Assembly (NCBI RefSeq): GCF_023715465.1
Contig: NZ_JAMBOE010000003.1
Span: forward strand, 434,001 to 498,000
Source: Paenibacillus macerans
Lineage (GTDB): Bacteria; Bacillota; Bacilli; Paenibacillales; Paenibacillaceae
Length of the DNA: 64,000 bases
Direction: 5' to 3'
Positions 35,063 to 43,603 of the stretch are shown here, piece by piece. Numbering within the stretch: position 1 is the first letter of the stretch; each line of letters begins with the position of its first letter. The position numbers and the translations under genes were made by a program. The notes under the pieces were generated by a model that was given only the letters and a program-made list of their open reading frames with translations, ran no database searches and was not told the origin of the DNA.

Positions 35063-35914
35063 TTAATAAGCCTCTTTTCGTCCCAAAATGGCATCCATAG
35101 CAGCCGAGGTATTGAAGATGATCTGTTCGGAATGATGTTCATAATGCGGGATCATTTCAGCCGTGACGTAATTGGTGTAGCCGGCCTCGCGCAGCGCGGC
35201 CACAACAGCGGGATAATCGACATTGCCCGCCAAGAGGTCCACAAAACCATGCAGCCCGCCGGCTTCACGGCGGTAATCCTTGAAGTGCACCTTTTTGATG
35301 CGCGGCCCCAGGATCCGAACCCAATGCTCCGGATAACCCGCGTACAGAACATTGCCGATGTCCAAATAGGAACCGACATAAGGCGAGCCCACGGCGTCAA
35401 GAAAACCGCGCATTTCCAGCGGCGACAACAGGAATTTGTTCCACACATTTTCGATGCCGATGGAGACGCCGGCCTTCTCCGCTTCCCCCGCCAGCTTGCC
35501 GATCGCTTCCAAAGCACGGTCGTAAGCTGTGTCGTAAGGCACCACCTCAGAGCCGGGAATGAAATCCACGCCGACCGCCCCCGGAATCACCAGAATCGCG
35601 TCAACTCCAAGCGCCGCCGCCAGCTCCAATTGCTTTTTGCAGATGTCGGACGCCTTGCTCCGGACAGCCTCCTGCTCGCTGGTCATGGAATAAGACCAAT
35701 ACAAGCCGGTGGCCAAACCGCATATTTCCAGCCCCGCGTCCTCCACTTGCCGGCGGATTTGGACAGCTTCTTTTTCCGTAGTCTGCAGACCAAGCTCGCC
35801 TTCCTCGTTCAAAGACAATTCAATCCCTTCAAAGCCGGCCGCCTTCGCCAGGCGCGCGCTTTCCGCAATGGCTGTTCCTTCGCGGAACGACCAGATGTTA
35901 ATTCCCTTCTTCAT
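35063..35914 (-). CDS. Sugar phosphate isomerase/epimerase (xylose-isomerase-like TIM barrel)
   Basis: About 283 residues from the ATG at 35914, with GGAGG seven bases before it. An ATG two codons earlier would sit on the ribosome site. The fold starts GINIWSFREG and shows the metal ligands expected of the family: Glu in IGIENVWNKF, Asp in YLDIGN, His in VHFKDYR and Glu in TAEMIPHY. Members include IolE, hydroxypyruvate isomerase and D-psicose epimerase; I cannot choose among them. In operon with the dehydrogenase downstream. Confidence 0.9.
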   Translation of the reverse strand: MKKGINIWSFREGTAIAESARLAKAAGFEGIELSLNEEGELGLQTTEKEAVQIRRQVEDAGLEICGLATGLYWSYSMTSEQEAVRSKASDICKKQLELAAALGVDAILVIPGAVGVDFIPGSEVVPYDTAYDRALEAIGKLAGEAEKAGVSIGIENVWNKFLLSPLEMRGFLDAVGSPYVGSYLDIGNVLYAGYPEHWVRILGPRIKKVHFKDYRREAGGLHGFVDLLAGNVDYPAVVAALREAGYTNYVTAEMIPHYEHHSEQIIFNTSAAMDAILGRKEAY

Positions 35915-36083
35915 CGTCATTCCTCCTTATTTTGCATTTTTCCGTTAAGGTGATACCATAGGTATGAGTTTTGATTATTTGTGTTTATATCCTAATTATA
36001 TTGACCTCGAGACATGATTTATTTAGCGAAAAAAGTTAATTTTTATCTTATTCCGTGATTTTATGAGCAAGGAGGTTCTTCCC

Positions 36084-36995
36084 ATGAGTGAAAATCGTCC
36101 TTTATCGGCAAAAACACGCACCGCCCCCTTCACAGCTTGGTCGCCCAACATTCATTACGCCCAATTTCAAACTCTTCCCCCATGCCGGTTCCCCGTAAGG
36201 AGGCTGTACGATTTCGAGCTGCTGTATGTCTGCCATGGCCAAATGGCCACAACCATGAACGGGCAGCGCTATTTGCTTTCAGCCGGTCAGCTCATTTTCC
36301 TGCCATGCGGGGTCTACCATCAAAACGAGATTGTTTCCGCGCCTGAAGCCAAGCTGATGGGCATTCACTTTGATTTTTTCAGCGATGTTACGATTCAAAA
36401 GGAGGAGGATCTGCTGATCCCCGAGGAAGGAATGGTGCGGGACAAGCTCGCCGCCGAGGCCGTGACAGAAACGGATAGAGGGCTGGCCTTTTCCGCGGAT
36501 CCCGTCTATTCGCCGTCCGTGGAGTGCGTTCAGGCGATGGAGCAGCTTATCCATGAATTTGCCAGGCGTTCTCTGGGGTATGAGCTGGTATGCAAAGGGT
36601 TGATGTTGGAGATTTTGGCGCAATTGCTGCGTTCCCAAATGGCCCGCCGGATCGCCGGGGTTTCGGAGCACGGGGAGCGCATCAAACGCCTGGCGGAACG
36701 TATCGACGCCGCTCCGGCAGAGAACTGGTCGGGCAGACGGATTGCCGCCGAGCTGCAGATGAGCGTGGATCATGCTGCAAAACTGTTCCGGCAAATCATC
36801 GGCGTACCTCCCGGGGAATTCCTGCGCACCGTTCGGCATCGCGAGGCATGCAGACTACTTCGGGACACGGACTGGACGATTGAAGAAGTGGGAGCTCAGG
36901 TGGGGTATTCCGATATTCATTATTTCAGCCGTTTATTTAACGCAAACGAGGGAATCTCGCCGCGTGCTTACCGCAAGCTTTCCCGGATTCTCTAA
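36084..36995 (+). CDS. AraC family regulator with cupin sensor domain
   Basis: About 303 residues from the ATG at 36084, which has AAGGAGG eight bases upstream; an ATG at 36063 overlaps that site. The N-terminal cupin domain (RLYDFELLYVCHGQMATTMNGQRYLLSAGQLIFLPCGVYHQN) binds the effector. The C-terminal 100 residues carry two helix-turn-helix motifs, the second clear in WTIEEVGAQVGYSDIHYFSRLFNANEGISP. Divergent from the isomerase-dehydrogenase pair. A small palindrome ATACCATAGGTAT at 35953-35965 lies between and may be its site. Confidence 0.9.
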   Translation: MSENRPLSAKTRTAPFTAWSPNIHYAQFQTLPPCRFPVRRLYDFELLYVCHGQMATTMNGQRYLLSAGQLIFLPCGVYHQNEIVSAPEAKLMGIHFDFFSDVTIQKEEDLLIPEEGMVRDKLAAEAVTETDRGLAFSADPVYSPSVECVQAMEQLIHEFARRSLGYELVCKGLMLEILAQLLRSQMARRIAGVSEHGERIKRLAERIDAAPAENWSGRRIAAELQMSVDHAAKLFRQIIGVPPGEFLRTVRHREACRLLRDTDWTIEEVGAQVGYSDIHYFSRLFNANEGISPRAYRKLSRIL

Positions 36996-37038
36996 GGTAC
37001 GGATTTGGCGCGAAACGAAAATGGCCTTACGAGCGGGT

Positions 37039-38067
37039 TCATTCGCTGTTGCCGCCCGAGGACCGGCGAAGCATCATGGTGTAAGGTACGATCAGTTTCA
37101 CCGGAACGGTATACCGGTTGTTCAGGTAATCCAGCAGCATTTTAACGGCAAACATGCCCATTTCCAGCTTGGGTACGTGGATGGTGGATAAGGGAGGCGA
37201 GGTAAACTCGGATATTTCGATATTATCCACACCAAAAAAAGCGATATCTTCGGGAATTTTCAGCCCCTGCTCGGTCGCCGCCCGCATCGCGGCAATCGCC
37301 ATCATATCGCTGGCGGCAAAAACAGCCGTCGGCCGATCGTTATTTTTCTCAAAAGCTTGCTTGGTCAGCTCATAGCTTAATGAAACATCCCACTTTACAT
37401 CGATCACCCAATCTTCCTGGATCGGCAATCCGGCCTCCTGCATCGCGCTTTGGTAGCCGAGAAACCGTTTCTCGCTCCGGAAATCGTCATCAAGCTCCGC
37501 GCCGCCGATATAAGCGATCCGCCGGTGGCCTTGGGCAATAAGATATCGCACGGCTTCCTTCGCCGCGGCCGACCGGTCATAGCTGACCACAGGGATATCC
37601 TTGTCCGCCAGATCAATCCCCACGATGATGCCAACGTTCGCTTTGAGCCACTTGTACGCCTCCTGCTCGATCCGTTCCACAATCAGCAGGCCGTCAAGGC
37701 GGCGTTCCTTCACCAAAGTTTGCAGCTGCTGGAGATCGCCTTGCTTTTCCAGACTATGTACAAACTCCAGACGCATTCCGGAAGCGGCCAGTTCTTTCTC
37801 GATCCCTTCCAAAATAATCGAAAAATAAGGATTGTTATATTTGTTCTGGGGCATCGCTACAACGCAAGCGACCCGGAAACCGTGTTTGGGTTGGTGCTTT
37901 TTTGCCTTGGCGGCGCGCTGCGAATGATAGCCCATTTGCTCTGCCGTTTCCCAGATTTTTCGCCGTGTTTCCTCACTCACCGAGTGGTTGGCATCATTTT
38001 TCATTACCCTTGAAACCGTTGAGATCGACACTCCTACCTGTTCGGCTATATCTTTTAATCTCGCCAT
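37039..38067 (-). CDS. LacI family transcriptional regulator
   Basis: A 342-residue repressor. The N-terminal helix-turn-helix and hinge read ARLKDIAEQVGVSISTVSRVMKND, followed by a periplasmic-binding-protein-like core with FRVACVVAMPQNKYNNPYFSIILEGIEKEL and the family's FAASDMMAIAAMRA and FFGVDNIEISEFTSPPLSTI segments. It lies downstream of the importer operon at 38762-43038. A TTGCGGCAA-type palindrome occurs upstream of this gene and twice before that operon, making it the likely repressor of both. Confidence 0.93.
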   Translation of the reverse strand: MARLKDIAEQVGVSISTVSRVMKNDANHSVSEETRRKIWETAEQMGYHSQRAAKAKKHQPKHGFRVACVVAMPQNKYNNPYFSIILEGIEKELAASGMRLEFVHSLEKQGDLQQLQTLVKERRLDGLLIVERIEQEAYKWLKANVGIIVGIDLADKDIPVVSYDRSAAAKEAVRYLIAQGHRRIAYIGGAELDDDFRSEKRFLGYQSAMQEAGLPIQEDWVIDVKWDVSLSYELTKQAFEKNNDRPTAVFAASDMMAIAAMRAATEQGLKIPEDIAFFGVDNIEISEFTSPPLSTIHVPKLEMGMFAVKMLLDYLNNRYTVPVKLIVPYTMMLRRSSGGNSE

Positions 38068-38137
38068 TTGTTCTGTTCCTCTCTACAATCCCGCTTCAAG
38101 TAATAAGGACATTTTATTTATGCAACTCGCAAAAAAA

Positions 38138-38158
38138 TTGCGCAAAGTTGCGGCAAAC
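38138..38158. promoter_or_regulatory. LacI-type operator upstream of its own gene
   Basis: GTTGCGGCAAAC at 38147-38158 is a palindrome around a central CG, next to a perfect TTGCGCAA at 38138-38145. The same core is found at 43064-43076 and 43276-43288. It lies 80 bases before the regulator start codon, which fits autoregulation. Confidence 0.6.
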
Positions 38159-38232
38159 TCATTTTATAGTTCATGTCATGATATGTCAAGTTCTTCCTGA
38201 TTACTTGAGATTAGGCGTGGGCGGACGTTCAG

Positions 38233-38415
38233 ATTGGAAAAAATCCAATAGATTGATTAAAATCAAACGCCTTTTTGAACTCTCATTGGAAAATATCCAA
38301 TAGATTCGCTTAAATCGCCCGATTTGCGCCCTGCTGAGCCTGATCTATTGGAGGATATCCAATCAAGCTGCTGTATTTACCATTGAATTTCCAATTCTGA
38401 TTGGATAAATCCAAT
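38233..38415. repeat. Cluster of ATTGGA-n5-TCCAAT palindromes
   Basis: ATTGGAAAAAATCCAAT (38233-38249), ATTGGAAAATATCCAAT (38285-38301), ATTGGAGGATATCCAAT (38347-38363) and ATTGGATAAATCCAAT (38400-38415) are near-perfect palindromes; a weaker one is at 38382-38395. The first two are each followed by a related 15-base tail (AGATTGATTAAAATC and AGATTCGCTTAAATC). The spacing is irregular, so this is not a CRISPR array. Confidence 0.75.
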
Positions 38416-38545
38416 CAGAATGCCGATAACTAGTTTTACAAAATACCGCCAGAGCCCATCGCTCCGGCGGTATTTCGAAGTGTATACTTTGGATAAATAA
38501 CGGACATTTATGGCTCTATTCCAGTTTACTTGCCACTCGCCCGCC

Positions 38546-38695
38546 AAATAGCGGTACTTTTTGTACCTATTTTCCATTCAGCCGGGGAGAACTGGCCTTT
38601 TTAGCCCCTCTAAACAATAATAACGGTAAAAAATTCCTCTATTTCGTCTGAACCCCCTATCTTGCCGATCATAGCGCCCTTTTTTACCGCTATTT
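38546..38695. repeat. Three further copies of the 27-bp AAATAGCGG...CTATTT repeat
   Basis: Units lie at 38546-38572, 38618-38644 and 38669-38695, in a gene-free stretch just after the binding-protein gene. They share length and ends with the four units at 5598-5796, though the second and third have weaker left ends. Confidence 0.75.
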
Positions 38696-38761
38696 CGCGG
38701 GCCGGTTTCTGTTCGCCGCAAACGCGGGCTGCGGGCCGCGGGCCGCGCCCCCCATCTTTCC

Positions 38762-40120
38762 TCACTTGATCTGGGCCGCCAAATCCTGAAGCGCGGCCTG
38801 CAGATCACCCTCGCCGGCCAGCGGAAGCTTCAGCGCCTGCTCGCCGTAGGTCCAGACGAGATCGGTTTTCTTCGCCGTAAATGGCGAGATAATGCCGAAC
38901 TTCTGAGCGTCGAGGAAAATTTGATTCGCCTCGCCCGTGGTTCGCACATACGTGTCGGCTGCCGCTTTGTTGGCGGGCAAGGAATAGCCCTGCTTCGCCA
39001 GCGCAATCTGGCCTTCGGGACCCGCCAACCAGGACAGCAGCTTATAAGCCGCCGCCTCATGTTTCGTATTCGCGCTGATCGCTACGCCGGCCGGCTGCAC
39101 CACCGTCTGAGCCGTTTTAAACTTGGGCAGGTAAGTTATCCCGTAATCGATGCCCGCTTCTTTATAGTTCGTCGTATTCCAGTTGCCGCCCGGGTTCATG
39201 GCTACCTTTCCTGTGGTAATGCTCAGGTTCACCTGGCCGCCAAGCCCCTCAATCTGGGCGGGGGTCGTGTTGATCTTTTTGTTTTTCGTCAGGTCGATAA
39301 ACAGTTCAAGCACTTCTTGTGCCTCCGGAGTATCCAGCGCTAGCGAACCGTCCTCGTTGACAAGCTTGGCCCCGTTCGACCACAGCTCCGGCTCAAGAAA
39401 CCAGTCCATCGACGAGCCCGGAGAGATCGACATGCCCCATTGGACGATTGATTTGGCATCAAAGCCGGCCTCATCCGCGCTTCTGCCGTTTTTGTCGAGC
39501 GTCATTTTCGCGGCAATGTCGATGATCTCATCCCAGGTCGGTTCAAGCGATGGGACCGCCGCACCCTGCGGATTTGTTTTGGGATCGTCAAACAGCGCTT
39601 TGTTGTAATACCAGACAATCACGTTGCCGTCGATCGGCAGCGATACCTGTTTATCTTTATATTTATGCAAACTCAGCAAGCTCGCATCGATATTGTTCAA
39701 ATCAAACGAACCGGCGGACAGCAAGCCGTCCAGTTCTTTATAGATGCCAAGCTCGGCGTATTTTTCAATGTAGGCATAGCTCGTTTTAAAGACATCGGGC
39801 AGCGTGCCGCCGGCGGCGTTCGCGGTCAGCCCGTCCCAGTAGCTCCCCCAATCCTTGCCTTCCAGCTTCACGGTGATGTTCGGATTGGCCTCCATAAATT
39901 GATCAAGCAGCTCTTGCACACGCTGCAGTTCCTCAGCCGTTCCCCATTGGGAATACGTGATCGTGACGGGTTCTCCCGCCCCATTACCGGCCGTTTGTCC
40001 GGCAGAATCCGCCGGCGCCGACGAGGGTTTATCCGCTCCTTGAGAGCAGCCTGCCAACCCCATCACCAAAGTCAATATCAGAACCCAGCTGCCGATCAAC
40101 CATTTGCGCTTTGTTTTCAA
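38762..40120 (-). CDS. Carbohydrate-binding lipoprotein, family 1
   Basis: A 452-residue solute-binding protein with a signal peptide and lipobox ending at Cys25 (MGLAGC), then a Ser/Ala/Gly-rich linker. The mature start EPVTITYSQWGTAEELQRVQELLDQFMEANPNITVKLEGKDW is typical of the MalE-like group. Last gene of a minus-strand operon of dehydrogenase, two permeases and this protein. The ligand is probably a sugar or polyol oxidised by the dehydrogenase. No ATPase gene is present. Confidence 0.92.
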   Translation of the reverse strand: MKTKRKWLIGSWVLILTLVMGLAGCSQGADKPSSAPADSAGQTAGNGAGEPVTITYSQWGTAEELQRVQELLDQFMEANPNITVKLEGKDWGSYWDGLTANAAGGTLPDVFKTSYAYIEKYAELGIYKELDGLLSAGSFDLNNIDASLLSLHKYKDKQVSLPIDGNVIVWYYNKALFDDPKTNPQGAAVPSLEPTWDEIIDIAAKMTLDKNGRSADEAGFDAKSIVQWGMSISPGSSMDWFLEPELWSNGAKLVNEDGSLALDTPEAQEVLELFIDLTKNKKINTTPAQIEGLGGQVNLSITTGKVAMNPGGNWNTTNYKEAGIDYGITYLPKFKTAQTVVQPAGVAISANTKHEAAAYKLLSWLAGPEGQIALAKQGYSLPANKAAADTYVRTTGEANQIFLDAQKFGIISPFTAKKTDLVWTYGEQALKLPLAGEGDLQAALQDLAAQIK

Positions 40121-40181
40121 GCAAATTACCCCCTATTTGGATAGTGGAAAACAACAACCAAACCCCAGACACCCGGCTGAA

Positions 40182-41024
40182 TTATCCTTTCGTTCCGGTC
40201 AGCACCACCCCCTCGACAATGTAGCGTTGGGCGAAGAGATAAAGCAGGCCGATCGGAATGATGCTGATGAAGGCTCCGGCCGCAAGCGCCGGAAAGTCCT
40301 GGCTGGTCTGCCCGATCAGCAGCTGCAGCCCCACGCTGAGCGTAAACTTGAGGTTGTCCTTGATGTACAGGAAAGGTCCGAGGAAATCAAGCCAGGAGTT
40401 AACGAAAGCAAAAATAATCGTGGTGATCATAATCGGCTTCGATAACGGCATCATCACCCGCGCATAAACCGTCCAGCGGTTCCCGCCATCCAAATAGGTG
40501 GCTTCATCCAGCTCCAACGGAATTGTCAGGAAAAACTGGCGAAACAAAAAAATGTAGTATGCGCTTCCAAGCCAAGCTGGAACGATGAGCGGCAACCACG
40601 TATCGATCCACCCGAGCTTGGTATACAGCACATAGGACGGAATCATCATGATGGAGGGCGGGATCATCAAGGTCACGAGCACAATCGCAAACAGCTTGTC
40701 TTTGTATTTCGTCGTGAACCGCGAGAATCCGTAGGCCACAATCGAGCTTGAAAGGACGGCCCCGAGGACGACAAGAATGGAGATGGCAAAAGAGTTTTGA
40801 ATCCAGCGCCACATCAGCGGCTGTACGGCAAACAACCGTTCAAAAGCTTCAAAGGTAAAATGCTCGGGCAATAAAGCGGGAGGTACCTTGTAGGTCTCCG
40901 CCTTGGTTTTCATCATCGTGGAGAGAAGCCACACCAGAGGTCCGACAAACAACAAAAGCGTTGCCGAGAGCAGCAAATACTTGGATAAGATCGCAGCGAA
41001 ACTGCTTTTTCGTCCATCATTCAT
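40182..41024 (-). CDS. Carbohydrate ABC transporter permease, MalG type
   Basis: A 280-residue protein with six predicted helices. The EAA loop is DEATYLDGGNRWTVYARVMMPLSKPIM and the C-terminal tail reads VEGVVLTGTKG, the MalG-type ending. It lies 11 bases after the MalF-type gene and 61 before the binding protein. Confidence 0.93.
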   Translation of the reverse strand: MNDGRKSSFAAILSKYLLLSATLLLFVGPLVWLLSTMMKTKAETYKVPPALLPEHFTFEAFERLFAVQPLMWRWIQNSFAISILVVLGAVLSSSIVAYGFSRFTTKYKDKLFAIVLVTLMIPPSIMMIPSYVLYTKLGWIDTWLPLIVPAWLGSAYYIFLFRQFFLTIPLELDEATYLDGGNRWTVYARVMMPLSKPIMITTIIFAFVNSWLDFLGPFLYIKDNLKFTLSVGLQLLIGQTSQDFPALAAGAFISIIPIGLLYLFAQRYIVEGVVLTGTKG

Positions 41025-41035
41025 TCGTGTTCCCC

Positions 41036-41926
41036 CTAATTTTCGGCTTCATAGTAAACATACCGGTTGGATAATTTCATAAGCGCAGCGGTCACCAGAG
41101 CGATCAGAACAAACAGGAACAGCGATTGCGCCATCGCCATGCTGAACCTCAGATCGGTAAATGCGGATTTATAAATGTTGTAGACGAAGGTATAGGAGGC
41201 ATAATTCGGCCCGCCTTTGGACAGCAGCATCGCTTCCGTAAACATCTGGAAGTTGTACATCGTTTGAATAATGACCACGAACAAAATGGACGGGCTGATC
41301 ATGGGCAGCGTGATCGAAAAAAATCGCCGGACGCCGCTTGCTCCGTCCAATTCGGCCGCTTCATAAAGATGCCGGGGAACATTTTTTAAGGCGGCCAGGA
41401 AGATAAGCACGCCGCTGCCGGAAATCCACACCTGGAGCAGGATGATGACCGGCTTGATGGTATGCTCTCCGCCGAGCCAATCGATTTTATCGGCACCAAA
41501 CATACCAAGCACCGCGTTCAATATCCCAAATTCCGAGTTGAACACCAGCCGCCAGATAATCACAGTGGCCACAATCGGCACCAAAGTGGGCAAATAATAA
41601 AACGTCCGGTACAAGGCGATTCCCTTCACCTTGAAATTCAGCAGCATCGCCAGCAGCAACATCCCGGCACAGACGATCGGAACCCCGATGATCACAAAAA
41701 ACATCGTATTAAACAAGCTTTTGCTGAAGATGGGATCGCTCAGCATTTCGACGAAGTTGCCGAGGCCGATGAATTGATAATTGACCGCACCGGGCAGCTT
41801 CGCATCCGTAAAGGCGTAGAAGATCGAGGTGCCGAACGGAACCAGAAAAAAGACGGTAAACCCGATGATCCAGGGCAGGATAAAAAGAAAGAAGACCAGT
41901 GTGTCATATTTGCGTAATTGGTTCAT
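41036..41926 (-). CDS. Carbohydrate ABC transporter permease, MalF type
   Basis: About 296 residues with six predicted helices. The N-terminus is MNQLRKYDTLVFFLFILPWIIGFTVFFLVPF and the EAA loop is EAAELDGASGVRRFFSITLPMISPSILF. The ATG at 41926 shares a base with the dehydrogenase stop (TGATG), so translation is coupled. The open frame extends further upstream inside the dehydrogenase gene but without a ribosome site. Confidence 0.93.
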   Translation of the reverse strand: MNQLRKYDTLVFFLFILPWIIGFTVFFLVPFGTSIFYAFTDAKLPGAVNYQFIGLGNFVEMLSDPIFSKSLFNTMFFVIIGVPIVCAGMLLLAMLLNFKVKGIALYRTFYYLPTLVPIVATVIIWRLVFNSEFGILNAVLGMFGADKIDWLGGEHTIKPVIILLQVWISGSGVLIFLAALKNVPRHLYEAAELDGASGVRRFFSITLPMISPSILFVVIIQTMYNFQMFTEAMLLSKGGPNYASYTFVYNIYKSAFTDLRFSMAMAQSLFLFVLIALVTAALMKLSNRYVYYEAEN

Positions 41927-43038
41927 CACGACACCCCGTGATTGGTTAATTCCTTCAAATAAACGTACCGCTCCTCGGTAATCGATTTCTCCGCGGCCAA
42001 AGCGATCAGCAAAGCATTCCTTCCCACCTCGGCACTGGCAAAAGGCTGCCTGTTGCTGCGGATGCACTCCAGGAAATCAATGCGCTGAACTTGCCCGCCG
42101 GTGTGTCCTCCCATAATGGAGTCCGAGATGACGTCGATGTCGAGGTGATCTCGGGTGGAATTCTCCCCGCCGGCGATATCGATCGTTTTGTCGTTTTTCA
42201 CCACCATCTGCGCGCCATTGCTGCCGATCAGGCCGATTTCAAGCCCGTCTCCCAGCAAATTCATTGGCTTCAAGTAGAGGCACAGACCGAGATTGGCTTT
42301 GCTTCCATTATCGTAGTCGATCGTAATAAAGGCGTGGTCCACGACCGTCGGATTGTCGATATTTTTCGCCGGATAGTGGCTGTATGAATTGGTGATCAGG
42401 TTCGGCTGCCCCTGCTTGATCATGTGCTGTCCGCCGGAGGCAAACACCCGAACCGGGTTCGCCCCAATCATCCAGTTGAAAATATCAAAGTGGTGGCAAT
42501 CCTTCTCCACGATCGATCCGCCCGATTTCGTCTTATCATAAAACCAGTCCGCCGGCGGAAAAGAATCGCGGAATTCCTTGCACCACATCATTTTCACCTC
42601 GCCAAGCCGCCCCTTCCCCACTTCATGCGCCAGTCTGCGGTAGACATTCGAATAGCGGTAGACCAAACCGATCTGCAGGATGCGCTGATGCTTCTCCGCC
42701 GCCGCGATGATGGCATCACAATCTTCCAGCGTGTGCGCGACCGGCTTTTCCAGAAAAACATGCTTGCCCGCTTCCAGGAAAGCCACCGCGATCGGCCGGT
42801 GCATATAGTTCGGCACGCTGATGACGACGGCATCCAGATCTTCCTTGTCAAGAAGCTCGCGGTAATCGGAGCAGATAACCGGCTTGCTGTTATGAAGTTC
42901 CTTTAACGCCCGGGCTACGTTCACTTCGTTCATATCGCATATGTACCGCACCTCACAGTCGTCCAGTTGGTCAAACCCCAGGGCGTGGTGCGATCCCATA
43001 TCGCCAACACCGATAAACCCCATTCTGATCTTCTCCAT
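41926..43038 (-). CDS. Gfo/Idh/MocA family oxidoreductase, first gene of the importer operon
   Basis: About 370 residues from the ATG at 43038, with AAAAAGGAG eight to nine bases upstream. The Rossmann fold begins IRMGFIGVGDMGSHHALGF, the LEKPVAH motif is near residue 98 and the DCHHFDIFNWMIGANP segment marks the C-terminal domain. NAD(P)-dependent dehydrogenase for a sugar, inositol or uronic acid. It leads a four-gene operon with a complete ABC importer except the ATPase. Two 13-bp palindromes lie upstream, one only 26 bases before the start. Confidence 0.92.
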   Translation of the reverse strand: MEKIRMGFIGVGDMGSHHALGFDQLDDCEVRYICDMNEVNVARALKELHNSKPVICSDYRELLDKEDLDAVVISVPNYMHRPIAVAFLEAGKHVFLEKPVAHTLEDCDAIIAAAEKHQRILQIGLVYRYSNVYRRLAHEVGKGRLGEVKMMWCKEFRDSFPPADWFYDKTKSGGSIVEKDCHHFDIFNWMIGANPVRVFASGGQHMIKQGQPNLITNSYSHYPAKNIDNPTVVDHAFITIDYDNGSKANLGLCLYLKPMNLLGDGLEIGLIGSNGAQMVVKNDKTIDIAGGENSTRDHLDIDVISDSIMGGHTGGQVQRIDFLECIRSNRQPFASAEVGRNALLIALAAEKSITEERYVYLKELTNHGVS

Positions 43039-43063
43039 AGCAGCACACTCCTTTTTCATATTG

Positions 43064-43076
43064 ATTTGCCGCAAAT
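43064..43076. promoter_or_regulatory. LacI-type operator, proximal
   Basis: ATTTGCCGCAAAT is a perfect palindrome around a central C and lies just upstream of the ribosome binding site of the importer operon, where a repressor would block transcription. Confidence 0.65.
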
Positions 43077-43275
43077 TGTTCGATTGAGTACGTGACGGTA
43101 ATCTCTGTGTTTTGCTTTACAAAGGATTCAGAGTTAGCGAACGTCATCCTGAATAAAATATTGCCCTAAGAAGACACACTGCTTAACCCTCCGTTGTTCT
43201 AAACACTCTTGATCCTGTAACGCAAGAAAAACCGGCTTCACGCCATACGCAAATTTCGCGAAATATCGCACCTAT

Positions 43276-43288
43276 ATTTGCGGCAAAT
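43276..43288. promoter_or_regulatory. LacI-type operator, distal
   Basis: ATTTGCGGCAAAT is the complement of the proximal site and lies 212 bp upstream of it. Two sites at that distance could be bridged by a tetrameric repressor. Confidence 0.65.
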
Positions 43289-43385
43289 TTGATGTTATTA
43301 ACATAAATTATTGCACGTTTTTTTCGTTTGTCAACGATTTTTTGCCATTATTGTTTGCGCTTTTTTGCACATATTCCGAGTACGC

Positions 43386-43420
43386 AAAAAAAACATGCCT
43401 CTCCGACAAAGAGCGCATGC
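43386..43420 (-). terminator. Rho-independent terminator
   Basis: On the minus strand GCATGCGCTCT and AGAGGCATG can pair across TTTGTCGG, followed by TTTTTTTT. It lies about 190 bases after the HipA-like gene and would end its transcript or that of the tRNA-like remnant. Confidence 0.7.
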
Positions 43421-43526
43421 TTACGGAAAAAATCCGATATTTTGAAATGATCTGACCGCCAAAAGCGCCATGGCAACCGTTAGCTTCAGAAGAAAATTCA
43501 CGAGCTTATTCACTCTAAAAATTGGC

Positions 43527-43567
43527 GCGGTCGAGAGGGCTCGATGATCCAAGGGGAGTTAGCCCAC
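43527..43567 (-). pseudogene. 3' fragment of a tRNA-Leu gene
   Basis: GCGGTCGAGAGG, a changed T-arm and the variable-arm sequence TTAGCCCAC match the 3' half of the tRNA-Leu at 7756-7840. The bases beyond the 3' end also resemble that tRNA's terminator region (AAAATTCACGAGCTTATTCA against GAAATTCAAGAGCTCGTTCA). The 5' half and anticodon are absent and the T-stem is spoiled, so it is not a functional tRNA. Confidence 0.75.
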
Positions 43568-43603
43568 TGGATCATTTTCCATCACCTTCGCATTTTTAAC
43601 CTC

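Noticed and set aside
38233..38695. CRISPR array
   Set aside because: Repeats are palindromic and irregularly spaced, belong to two families, and no cas genes are near.
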